This document shows positions 39,050-46,664 of a stretch of 46,664 bases of DNA, piece by piece; position 1 is the first letter of the stretch; each line of letters opens with the position of its first letter. Source of the stretch: an uncultured Verrucomicrobiota bacterium. Lineage in GTDB: Bacteria > Verrucomicrobiota > Verrucomicrobiia > Verrucomicrobiales > Verrucomicrobiaceae. The stretch covers positions 1 to 46,664 of the forward strand of contig CAINXC010000541.1 in NCBI GenBank assembly GCA_903854655.1, written 5' to 3'. The notes under the pieces were generated by a model. It had not been told where the DNA came from, made no database searches, and worked only from the letters and a program-made list of their open reading frames with translations. Made by a program: the position numbers and the translations under genes.

Positions 39050-39985
39050 TCAACGGGGCAGCGTTGCCAGCCCGACGTAATCAGGCTTGTCCGAGGCGTC
39101 CTGGTGCTCGAAGCGGCGCAGCACCCGGCCTTCATGAATGAGGAAGGCGCCGGGCATCTGGGTGGCATCGCCCCGCACCTTGCCTGCACCGTGGCCGCTG
39201 AAAAAAGCCTTCGCGCCCCGCCACCAAACCCTTGGGCCAAAGAGTTGCATGAAAGTGCCGCGCTTCAATCCGAGCCCCAGATACAGCCGCCGCTCCGGAT
39301 CGGCGACGGCGGCGACCTCGCCCAGGCCATAGCGCTGGGCGAAAGTCGTGAATTCGGAAGCAGTTCCCATGTGGCCAAGCACGATCTCGGCTCCTGTGCT
39401 CTCAATGCGCGGGCGCAGCCTGGAGATGTCGGCCATGGCATTGCGGCAGAAGGTGCAGCCCGCGTGCCTGAGCATTACCAGCAGCACCGGCTTCTCGAAG
39501 GACAGCATCGTGAGAGAGGAGTCGCGGCTGGTGTGGGTCTCCCGCAGTGCGGCGGCTTCGCTCGGGGCGTCGGCGGTACCCTCGTTGCGGAAGGTCTCCC
39601 AGGCGTGGCGCAAGATGATGGCGAAGGGTGCCCACCAAACCAGGTCGAGGGCCGCGCACATCCAGGCAATGGTCCACGGCAGGGCTCCCGTCCACAAGGC
39701 GTGGGCGATGCTGGCGGGCGCGAGGATCTTCGCGATCAAGCCCAGCAGGACGATGGGCCAGTGCCGCGCCGGATTGGCTGCGGAGATGGCGTAACCCAGC
39801 CCGAACACAGCCGCTATCACGCCGAGGCTCTGCCAGAGCGGCGGATAATTCGGCGCCGCCACTCCAGCGATGGCGAAGGCCGCGTCCGGCCACAACACGA
39901 TCCATCCTCCCAGGACAACATTGCACAGGGCGGCGGCGAGCAGGGCGCGGGGCATCCAGGGCGGGCTGGTGGGAGGCGTTTTCAT
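39050..39985 (-). CDS. Membrane protein fused to an AhpC/TSA-like thioredoxin-fold domain
   Basis: 311 residues from the ATG at 39985 (a GTG at 39997 is the alternative). The N-terminal ~140 residues contain four hydrophobic helices ('ALLAAALCNVVLGGWIVLW', 'SLGVIAAVFGLGYAISAA', 'PIVLLGLIAKILAPASIA' and 'IAWMCAALDLVWWAPFAII'). From ~165 a thioredoxin-fold domain follows with a redox motif HAGCTFCRNAM, then 'AEIVLGHMGTASEFTTFAQRYGL' and 'GAFLIHEGRVLRRFEH', as in SelL-related/AhpC-TSA-type peroxiredoxin-like proteins. The paired cysteines CTFC suggest disulfide exchange. The domain location (cytosolic or periplasmic) depends on topology. Fusion of the two parts in one gene is the notable point. 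Confidence 0.8.
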   Translation of the reverse strand: MKTPPTSPPWMPRALLAAALCNVVLGGWIVLWPDAAFAIAGVAAPNYPPLWQSLGVIAAVFGLGYAISAANPARHWPIVLLGLIAKILAPASIAHALWTGALPWTIAWMCAALDLVWWAPFAIILRHAWETFRNEGTADAPSEAAALRETHTSRDSSLTMLSFEKPVLLVMLRHAGCTFCRNAMADISRLRPRIESTGAEIVLGHMGTASEFTTFAQRYGLGEVAAVADPERRLYLGLGLKRGTFMQLFGPRVWWRGAKAFFSGHGAGKVRGDATQMPGAFLIHEGRVLRRFEHQDASDKPDYVGLATLPR

Positions 39986-40051
39986 GGTGCGGAGCACTTA
40001 TCGCTCGGAAAATCGAACATTCAGCTTTTGAGTCGCGTAGTTTACACCGCC

Positions 40052-40747
40052 ATGACATTCCGACTGCCTTTGCTCGCCGCCGCTTTTGCTGTGTTCTCCC
40101 TCGCTCATGCCGAAGAAGTTTCGCTCTTCAACGGCAAAGACCTCAGCGCCTGGCAGGAACCGCTGGGCTCCTGGTCGGTGGTCAGTTCTGTGGCCCTCGA
40201 TCCCGCCAACGCCAAGGGTTTCATTACGTCGGCGGGCGAGGGCGTGATGCTCAACACCGCCGCTGGCAAGGGCATTGACATCATGAGCAAAGAGGTGTTC
40301 GGCGACTGCCAGATCCATGTGGAGTTTTGCGTGCCGAAAGATTCCAACAGCGGTGTCTATGTGCAGGGCCGCTATGAGGTGCAGATCCTGGACAGCTACG
40401 GCAAGCCCGAGGTCGCCGAGCACGATTGCGGCGCGATCTACCAGCGCTGGAAGGATGGCAAGGGCTACGAAGGCCACGCCCCCAAACTCAATGCAAGCAA
40501 GGCCCCGGGCGAGTGGCAGAGCTTCGACATCACCTACCGCGCGCCGCGATTCGACGCCACAGGCAAGAAGACCGAAAACGGCAGGTTCATCAAGGTCGTG
40601 CACAACGGCCAGATCGTGCAGGAGAATGTGGAGGTGACCGGCCCCACGCGCGGCAGCCGCTTTGAAGACGAGGCGGCGACAGGCCCCATCCGGCTTCAAG
40701 GCGACCATGGCCCGGTGGCGTTCCGCAATCTGCGTGTGATGAAGTGA
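40052..40747 (+). CDS. Secreted DUF1080 (3-keto-disaccharide hydrolase-like) protein
   Basis: 231 residues. The ATG at 40052 opens a signal peptide (MTFRLPLLAAAFAVFSLAHA). A longer upstream frame is antisense to the neighbouring gene and was rejected. The mature domain is a typical DUF1080 beta-jelly roll: 'EEVSLFNGKDLSAWQ', 'FGDCQIHVEFCVPKDSNSGVYVQGRYEVQILDSYG', 'DCGAIYQR', 'GEWQSFDITYRAPRFD' and the ending 'TGPIRLQGDHGPVAFRNLRV' (all in outline). Family members, now named 3-keto-disaccharide hydrolases, act on glycosides or bind sugars, and are expanded in Planctomycetes and Verrucomicrobia. It is divergent from the thioredoxin-fold fusion gene and 43 bases upstream of nrdR. Confidence 0.92.
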   Translation: MTFRLPLLAAAFAVFSLAHAEEVSLFNGKDLSAWQEPLGSWSVVSSVALDPANAKGFITSAGEGVMLNTAAGKGIDIMSKEVFGDCQIHVEFCVPKDSNSGVYVQGRYEVQILDSYGKPEVAEHDCGAIYQRWKDGKGYEGHAPKLNASKAPGEWQSFDITYRAPRFDATGKKTENGRFIKVVHNGQIVQENVEVTGPTRGSRFEDEAATGPIRLQGDHGPVAFRNLRVMK

Positions 40748-40790
40748 CCCTTGCGCCCCCGTCGCGCCATGGCACTGTCCGGTTGCGTTT

Positions 40791-41279
40791 ATGCGTTGCC
40801 CGAAGTGCGGTAGCTCTCAAGACCGAGTGATCGACTCTCGCGAGGCGCGGGACGGCTACGCCATCCGGCGGCGGCGGGAATGCCTGCGCTGCACCTTCCG
40901 CTTCACCACCTATGAAGAGGTGGAGCGTGAGGAACTGCGGGTGGTGAAGCGCAACGGCGCGCGTGAACCCTTTAACCGCGACAAGCTGCTCGGCGGCATT
41001 CGCAAGGCCTGTGAAAAGCGCCCGGTGAAGATCGAGGAGCTGGAGCGGTCCGTGGACGAGATCGCCACCGAACTCGAGGAAGAGGGGTACAAGGAGATCC
41101 CTTCCTCCGTCATCGGCGCCAAGGTCATGCGCCGCCTGGAGGCGATCGACCACGTGGCCTACGTCCGCTACGCCTCCGTGTACCGGCAGTTTGAAGACGT
41201 GGGCGAATTCATCAACGAGATCCAGTCTCTGGGCACCCGCAGCCACGGCGACGGCAGCCAGCGCGAGCTTTTCCCCTGA
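40791..41279 (+). CDS. nrdR: Transcriptional repressor NrdR
   Basis: 162 residues, close to the usual NrdR length. The N-terminal zinc ribbon has MRCPKCGSSQDRVIDSRE and RRRECLRCTFRFTTYE. The ATP-cone (~50-140) begins with VVKRNGAREPFNRDKLLGGI and continues 'EIPSSVIGAKVMRRLEAIDHVAYVRYASVY'. NrdR binds ATP/dATP and represses ribonucleotide reductase genes at NrdR boxes. No such gene or paired box is seen here. It precedes the HIT gene by 15 bases and they are probably co-transcribed. Confidence 0.97.
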   Translation: MRCPKCGSSQDRVIDSREARDGYAIRRRRECLRCTFRFTTYEEVEREELRVVKRNGAREPFNRDKLLGGIRKACEKRPVKIEELERSVDEIATELEEEGYKEIPSSVIGAKVMRRLEAIDHVAYVRYASVYRQFEDVGEFINEIQSLGTRSHGDGSQRELFP

Positions 41280-41294
41280 TCCACCCTTGGCACC

Positions 41295-41648
41295 ATGAGC
41301 GACAAGACCCTGTTTCAAAAAATCATGGATCGCGAGATCCCCGCCAGCATCGTGTATGAGGACGCCGAGTGCGTCGCCTTCAACGACATCACCCCCCAGG
41401 CTCCGGTTCATATCCTGATCGTTCCTCGCAAGCCCATCCCGCGTGTGGGCGACGCCGTGGCGGAAGATCAAGGCCAGCTTGGCGCGCTGCTGCTGGCGGC
41501 GGGCAAAATTGCTGAACAACTGGGCGTCAAGGAGCGCAGCAAGGGCTTCCGCCTCGTGATCAACCAGGGAGTGGATGCCGGCGAGACCGTGCCGCATCTG
41601 CACGTGCACCTGCTGGCCGGGCGCGCGCTTGCATGGCCTCCAGGTTGA
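41295..41648 (+). CDS. HIT-family (histidine triad) nucleotide-binding protein, Hint type
   Basis: 117 residues, the normal size of a bacterial Hint protein. 'TLFQKIMDREIPASIVYEDA', 'AFNDITPQAPVHILIVPRKPI' and the histidine triad HLHVHL near the C-terminus (in ETVPHLHVHLLAGR) are all present. Hint proteins hydrolyse adenosine phosphoramidates and acyl-AMPs. It sits 15 bases after nrdR on the same strand, with the ABC exporter 45 bases later. Confidence 0.95.
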   Translation: MSDKTLFQKIMDREIPASIVYEDAECVAFNDITPQAPVHILIVPRKPIPRVGDAVAEDQGQLGALLLAAGKIAEQLGVKERSKGFRLVINQGVDAGETVPHLHVHLLAGRALAWPPG

Positions 41649-41693
41649 TCGGGCATTGACCGCAGGGCCAAACCGGACAACGAGAAGGGGTTC

Positions 41694-43448
41694 ATGAAAA
41701 CCACTCTCCGCGTCCTGGCCTATCTTCGTCGCTACCCGTTCATGGCCTCGGCGCAACTTCTGTGCGCCATCGTCGGCACCTTGATGCTGGGGGTCTATCC
41801 CCTGGTCACCAGGGAGCTGATCAATGTCATCATTCCCAATCATCAATGGGAGAGGGTGACCGGCGCCTGTGTTCTCGCCACCGGGGCGTATATGGTTCAG
41901 CTGCTGATGAGCTCGCTGCGCCTGAGGCTCAACAACACCTTTGAGCAGAAGGTGGTCTATGATCTGCGCAGCGATCTTTACGAGCGCCTGCAGCGCCTGC
42001 CTCTGCGCTGGTTCGACAACCGCCCCACCGGCGACATCATGACCACCATGTCAGAGGACATTCCATCGGTCGAACGCGTGCTGATCGACGGTGTGGAGCA
42101 AGGCATCATCGCGGTGCTGCAGATCGGCATCTTCACGGTGATCATGTTCCGCGCCGACGCGACGCTGGCGTGGACCGCACTGCTGCCCATCCCGTTTCTG
42201 GCGACCGGCGCGGTGCTTTACACCAAGAGCGCCCGTGAGCGCCACCGCCGTGTGCGCAAGGCCAGCAGCGGCATGAACTCCCTGCTTCACGACAACGTCT
42301 CGGGCATGAGGCAGATCAAGGCCTATGCGATGGAGAAGGAGGAACACGCGCGCTTCAACGAGGGCTCCGGCGCCGTGCGCGACGCCACGCTGCACCTCAT
42401 GAAGGTGTGGTCGGTGTACCGGCCCAGCATGACGTTTTTCAAGGACATGGGCACCATCATCGTGCTGTGGTTCGGCACGCGCGCGATCCAGGCGGGGCAT
42501 CTGCGGCCGGATGGGCAGCCGCTGTTTCAGATGGGCGACCTCATGGCCTTCCTGATCATCGTGCGCTATTTCTATGAGCCCATTGAGCAGCTCCACAGCC
42601 TCAACCAGCTTGTTCAGGCGGGACGCGCTGCGGGCGAGCGGGTGTTCGACATCATGGATGCGGAGGAGGAGGCGGGCATTGATGACGGCCAGGCGATGGC
42701 CAACGTACGCGGGCACATCCGCTATCAAAACGTGGGCTTCAGCTACACCGGCAAACTGCCCACGGTGCACGGCATCACCATCGACGCGCTGCCGGGCCAG
42801 ACCATCGCCCTGGTCGGGCCCACCGGCGCGGGCAAGTCCACGATCATCAACCTTCTCACCCGCTTCTACGAGCATGACGAAGGCGAGCTGACCATCGACG
42901 GGGTTCCGGTCAAGAGCATCAGCAAGAGCAGCCTGCGCAAGCAGATCGGCTACGTGACCCAGGAGAGCTTCTTGTTCAACGGATCGGTGCGCGACAACCT
43001 GCGCATCGGCAAGCGCGACGCCACCGACGAGGAACTGTGGGCCTGTCTCACCAGCGCCAACGCCGATGAGTTCGTCAAGCGCCTGCCCAAGCAGCTCGAC
43101 ACCCATGTGGGCGAGCGCGGCATCAAGCTCAGCGTGGGCGAAAAACAGCGCGTCAGCATCGCCCGCGCCCTGCTGCGCAACCCGCCCATCCTGCTGCTCG
43201 ATGAAGCCACCGCCAGCGTCGATACCGAAACCGAGCGCCAGATTCAGCAGGCACTGGAGCGTCTCATGCAGCAGCGCACGAGCTTCGTCATCGCCCACCG
43301 CCTGAGCACCGTGCGCAACGCCGACCGCATCTACGTGCTCGATCACGGGCGCATCGTGGAGCAGGGGACCCACGATGAATTGATTGATGCCGGCGGCCTG
43401 TATGCCGAGCTGTGCCGGAGCAGCCTGATCGCGGCGGGCGCGGCCTGA
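41694..43448 (+). CDS. ABC exporter, fused permease and ATPase (MsbA/lipid-drug type)
   Basis: 584 residues, a half-transporter of normal size. The ATG follows an AAGGGG ribosome-binding site. The membrane domain (~1-310) has six helices and the coupling-region motif 'RLPLRWFDNRPTGDIMTTMSED'. The nucleotide-binding domain has Walker A GPTGAGKST at ~376, Q-loop YVTQESFLFNGSVRDNL, signature LSVGEKQR at ~481 (Val where LSGGQ has its first Gly), Walker B ILLLDEATASVD and H-loop IAHRLSTVRNADRI. The family exports lipids, peptides or drugs. Homology and context do not fix the substrate. It most likely works as a homodimer. Confidence 0.93.
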   Translation: MKTTLRVLAYLRRYPFMASAQLLCAIVGTLMLGVYPLVTRELINVIIPNHQWERVTGACVLATGAYMVQLLMSSLRLRLNNTFEQKVVYDLRSDLYERLQRLPLRWFDNRPTGDIMTTMSEDIPSVERVLIDGVEQGIIAVLQIGIFTVIMFRADATLAWTALLPIPFLATGAVLYTKSARERHRRVRKASSGMNSLLHDNVSGMRQIKAYAMEKEEHARFNEGSGAVRDATLHLMKVWSVYRPSMTFFKDMGTIIVLWFGTRAIQAGHLRPDGQPLFQMGDLMAFLIIVRYFYEPIEQLHSLNQLVQAGRAAGERVFDIMDAEEEAGIDDGQAMANVRGHIRYQNVGFSYTGKLPTVHGITIDALPGQTIALVGPTGAGKSTIINLLTRFYEHDEGELTIDGVPVKSISKSSLRKQIGYVTQESFLFNGSVRDNLRIGKRDATDEELWACLTSANADEFVKRLPKQLDTHVGERGIKLSVGEKQRVSIARALLRNPPILLLDEATASVDTETERQIQQALERLMQQRTSFVIAHRLSTVRNADRIYVLDHGRIVEQGTHDELIDAGGLYAELCRSSLIAAGAA

Positions 43449-43504
43449 GGCATCGCGCTTTTGCGCTGGAAGCCTGGGTTTTTTTGGCCTGTAATGCGCC
43501 GCGC

Positions 43505-44857
43505 ATGACTCCCGCCACCGATCCTCCCATGGAACGCCGCTTTGGCCTGCTTCAGGCCACGGCCTTGAACATGTCAAACATGATGGGGGCCGGGCCCTTC
43601 ATCACGATTCCGCTGCTGATGAGCGCCATGGGCGGCCCGCAGGCGATGCTGGGCTGGGTGGTGGCGCTGGTCATCACCGTGGCGGACGGGCTGGTGTGGA
43701 GCGAGCTTGGGGCGGCGATGCCTCATTCGGGTGGCACCTACGGCTATCTGCGGGCCAGCTTCGGCAGGGGCGGGCCTTTCATGGCCTTCCTCTTCATCTG
43801 GCAGCTCATCGTCAGCGGACCGCTGGAGATTGCCTCGGGCTACATCGGTTTTGGCCAGTACCTGCGCTACCTCTGGCCGGCGGCGACGGATTTTGAACTG
43901 AAGCTTGCGGGCGCGCTGGTGGGCGTGGTGGTGATCTTCCTGCTGTACCGGCAGATCCAGGGCATTGCGCGGCTGATGGTGTCGCTGTGGGCGGGCGTGA
44001 TGATCACGATTGCGGCCGTGATCGTCACGGGTGTGATGCATTTTGATGCGAAGGTGGCTTTTGACTTTCCTCCGCACGCATTCCAGTTCTCGTGGGGCTT
44101 TCTGCTGGGCCTGGGAGCCGCCTCGCGCGTGGGCATCTACGACTATCTGGGCTACTACGATGTGTGTTACATCGGCGATGAAGTGAAGGAGCCGGGCCGG
44201 GTGATCCCTCGTTCGGTGCTGATCAGCCTGGTGGGCGTGGCGCTGATCTACATGGGCATCAATCTCTCCATCATCGGCACCATGTCCTGGCGTGAATTCG
44301 TGCCGGCGGCGGACCCTTTGCCGCCTGTGGCCTCGATGTTCATGGAGAAAATCCACGGGCGTGGTGCGGCGCAACTTTTCACCGTGCTGGTGCTGTGGAC
44401 TATGGTTGCCTGCGTGTTCGCGCTGCTGCTGGGCTATTCCCGCATCCCCTACGCGGCGGCGCGGGACGGCCACTTCTTCAAGGCCTTCGGGCGCCTGCAT
44501 CCCACCGGGGCCTTTCCACATCTGTCGCTTCTTGTCATCGGCGGACTCTCCATTGCCTTTGCTTTCCTGCCCTTGATGACGGTCATCGACGGCCTGCTCA
44601 CCACACGCATGGCGGTCCAGTTCATCGGTCAAATCGGAGCCCTGCTGTGGCTGCGCAAGCACAGGCCGGAGATGAAGCGTCCGTTCCGCATGTGGCTCTA
44701 TCCGGTGCCCGCATTGGTGGCGCTGGTGGGCTGGATCGGTTTGATCGTAACGCAAACGGGTGAGCAGCTCGCGTATGCCTTGGGGTTTCTGGTCCTGGGC
44801 GTCGCCAGCTTCTTCGTGTGGGTGGCGTTGAAGGTGAATCCCGACACCAGCCTTTGA
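43505..44857 (+). CDS. APC-family amino acid/polyamine permease
   Basis: 450 residues from the ATG at 43505, with about twelve transmembrane helices. The first helix has the family signature 'LNMSNMMGAGPFITIPLLMSAMGGPQ', with the broken-helix G-G-P substrate motif. Further family marks are 'GLVWSELGAAMPHSGGTYGYLRASFGRGGPFMAFLF' and 'CYIGDEVKEPGRVIPRSVL', where APC proteins have 'G.E...P.R..P...'. These permeases take up amino acids or polyamines by proton symport or exchange. The substrate is unknown. It lies between the ABC exporter and a ribose-type permease on the same strand, without evident pathway links. Confidence 0.92.
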   Translation: MTPATDPPMERRFGLLQATALNMSNMMGAGPFITIPLLMSAMGGPQAMLGWVVALVITVADGLVWSELGAAMPHSGGTYGYLRASFGRGGPFMAFLFIWQLIVSGPLEIASGYIGFGQYLRYLWPAATDFELKLAGALVGVVVIFLLYRQIQGIARLMVSLWAGVMITIAAVIVTGVMHFDAKVAFDFPPHAFQFSWGFLLGLGAASRVGIYDYLGYYDVCYIGDEVKEPGRVIPRSVLISLVGVALIYMGINLSIIGTMSWREFVPAADPLPPVASMFMEKIHGRGAAQLFTVLVLWTMVACVFALLLGYSRIPYAAARDGHFFKAFGRLHPTGAFPHLSLLVIGGLSIAFAFLPLMTVIDGLLTTRMAVQFIGQIGALLWLRKHRPEMKRPFRMWLYPVPALVALVGWIGLIVTQTGEQLAYALGFLVLGVASFFVWVALKVNPDTSL

Positions 44858-44887
44858 CATTCATCCTGAAACAGTCAGCCTGAGGCG

Positions 44888-46195
44888 ATGCGGTCTTTTC
44901 TTCAACACTATGGCATGCTGCTCGTCCTGCTCGCGCTGGGTGTGTGCTTTAGCATTGCGACCCTGCAGGACCAGCCCACGGCGGGGGATGCGGCGGGGCG
45001 GGCGCTTGCAGCGCAGATGGGCCGGGCTGGCAAGCTCCTCGTTGTGGCTGGGAGCACGCCTGAGGAGGCGGCTTTTGCGCATGCCGTGGAGGCCGATGTG
45101 AAGCAGGCGGGCGGGACGGTGGAAGCTCTTGTGCTTGGCGATGCCAGGGATGCACGAAAGGCCCTGGACGGTTTCAACGTGCGCAAGGTGCCGCTCAACA
45201 CCATCGCCTTGAGCCAGGCGGCGTCGCAGTGGCTGGTTTTCAACGATTTGCACACGGACTTCCCAGCCTTGGGCGCTCCCGCCATCTTTACACCACGAGC
45301 GGAGAAGTGGCCCAGCTTCCTGAAGCGCGAGAACCTGATCAACATCGCCAACCAGATCGCGGTGATCGCCATTGTCGCCATCGGCATGACCATGGTGATC
45401 ATCACCGGGGGCATTGATTTGTCGGTGGGCAGCCTCATTGCACTTTCGGCGGTGATGGTCACGCTGCTGGTGCGCAACTACGCCGGGGCGGAGCACGCTT
45501 CGGCCTTGGGCATGATGCTTGCAGGGCTGGGCGCGATGGCGGTCTGCGGCCTCATCGGCGCGGGCACGGGATTTGTGGTCACACGCTTCGGCATTCCTCC
45601 TTTCATCGTCACGCTGGCGATCATGCTGGTGGCGAGCGGGCTGGCCTACCTGCTGGCGCAGGGGCAGTCCATTTACCAGGTGCCGGAGAGTTTCATCTGG
45701 CTGGGGCGGGGGACGGATCTTGGCGGGCTGCCGAATGCGGTGGCGCTCATGCTCGCTCTGTATGTGGCCGCGCATTTGTTCATGAAGCACACCGCCATGG
45801 GCCGCTACCTGTATGCTGTTGGCGGCAATCGCGAAGCGGCTCTGGTGTCCGGACTGCGCGTGAGCCTGGTGCTGGTGTTTGCCTACACGGTGAGCGGGCT
45901 GCTTGCAGGGCTTGGCGGTGTGATCATGGCGTCGCAATTGAAAAGCGGTTCGCCCACCTACGGGCAGATGTATGAGCTGTTCGTGATAGCGGCGGTGGTG
46001 GTGGGCGGAGCGAGCCTGAGCGGTGGCCGCGGCCGCATGTTTGGCACCTTGATCGGGGCGCTGATCATAGCCGTCATTCAGAACGGCATGAACCTCACCA
46101 ACATCGAGAGCTACACGCAGAAGGTGGTGCTCGGGCTGGTGATCCTGGGGGCGGTGATGCTCGATCAACTCAAGGCCGGCACAGCCGCCAAGTAA
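44888..46195 (+). CDS. Ribose-type ABC permease with extra N-terminal periplasmic domain
   Basis: 435 residues, about 110 longer than a usual RbsC-type permease. TM1 (MLLVLLALGVCFSIATL) is followed by ~95 extracytoplasmic residues resembling half of a sugar-binding-protein fold ('GKLLVVAGSTPEEAAFAHAVEADVKQAGGTVEALVLGD'). The rest is a complete permease core: 'NQIAVIAIVAIGMTMVIITGGIDLSVGSLIALSA', 'TRFGIPPFIVTLAIMLVASGLAYLL', 'AVGGNREAALVSGLRV' and 'GGASLSGGRGRMFGTLIGALII' (all in outline). The usual RbsA-type double ATPase and RbsB binding protein are not in the window, and the next gene is of the polyamine class. The function is sugar uptake by family, unproven here. Confidence 0.9.
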   Translation: MRSFLQHYGMLLVLLALGVCFSIATLQDQPTAGDAAGRALAAQMGRAGKLLVVAGSTPEEAAFAHAVEADVKQAGGTVEALVLGDARDARKALDGFNVRKVPLNTIALSQAASQWLVFNDLHTDFPALGAPAIFTPRAEKWPSFLKRENLINIANQIAVIAIVAIGMTMVIITGGIDLSVGSLIALSAVMVTLLVRNYAGAEHASALGMMLAGLGAMAVCGLIGAGTGFVVTRFGIPPFIVTLAIMLVASGLAYLLAQGQSIYQVPESFIWLGRGTDLGGLPNAVALMLALYVAAHLFMKHTAMGRYLYAVGGNREAALVSGLRVSLVLVFAYTVSGLLAGLGGVIMASQLKSGSPTYGQMYELFVIAAVVVGGASLSGGRGRMFGTLIGALIIAVIQNGMNLTNIESYTQKVVLGLVILGAVMLDQLKAGTAAK

Positions 46196-46207
46196 GCCTT
46201 TTCAAGC

Positions 46208-46664
<457 letters not shown>

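Noticed and set aside
39008..40051. N-terminal extension of the DUF1080 gene
   Set aside because: The frame is open but lies antisense to the thioredoxin-fold fusion. The signal peptide begins at 40052.

Overview
The window is GC-rich, gene-dense bacterial DNA, most likely from a verrucomicrobium of the Prosthecobacter/Verrucomicrobium type. The signs are a DUF1549/DUF1553 protein next to a PPC-domain protein and a planctomycete-type cytochrome/WD40 protein, a DUF1080 lipase/glycosidase-like protein, a YdjY-domain protein, and very large secreted proteins built from propeller, Ig-like and choice-of-anchor modules. The taxonomic call is inference from gene content. No rRNA or phylogenetic marker was compared.

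Layout. 1-2.2 kb: the tail of a probable IS630-type transposase, then a translationally coupled pair (YdjY-domain protein and a secreted prenyltransferase/squalene-cyclase-like alpha-toroid protein) closed by a strong terminator. 2.3-4.7 kb: a cytosolic protein with PI3/4-kinase-like catalytic motifs and a long Gln/Glu-rich coiled tail. 4.9 kb: tRNA-Gly(GCC), followed by a ~450 bp gene-free stretch holding a long hairpin. 5.4-13.5 kb: a secreted propeller-like protein, a small conserved protein, and the DUF1549/1553 - PPC - cytochrome/WD40 trio, whose genes abut or overlap. 13.5-17.8 kb: a zinc-ribbon membrane protein, a 3D-domain protein, an EamA transporter and a class IV aminotransferase.

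17.7-29.7 kb looks like a copper/heavy-metal response locus. An OmpR-type regulator and a histidine kinase are transcribed divergently from a 2,631-residue secreted protein that carries a complete CueO-like multicopper oxidase near its C-terminus. Downstream of it lie a Spy/CpxP-like secreted protein and an RND adaptor with a heavy-metal-binding domain. No RND pump gene is present. The giant oxidase also carries a YHYH domain, two DUF1566 (Lcl C-terminal) domains, and a roughly 65-residue Thr/Ser-rich module with a Cys pair. That module occurs about seven times, sits inside other domains, and in one place sits inside another copy of itself. This is the strongest candidate in the window for something not yet described.

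29.6-33.2 kb: a single-module NRPS (adenylation-carrier-thioesterase, no condensation domain) divergent from an Mpv17/PMP22-like membrane protein. 33.5-39.0 kb: a 1,812-residue secreted propeller/Ig protein with a large internal duplication. 39-46.7 kb: mostly housekeeping genes, namely a membrane-thioredoxin-fold fusion, a DUF1080 protein, nrdR, a HIT protein, an ABC exporter, an APC permease, a ribose-type permease with an extra periplasmic domain, and the start of a PotA-like ATPase cut by the right edge.
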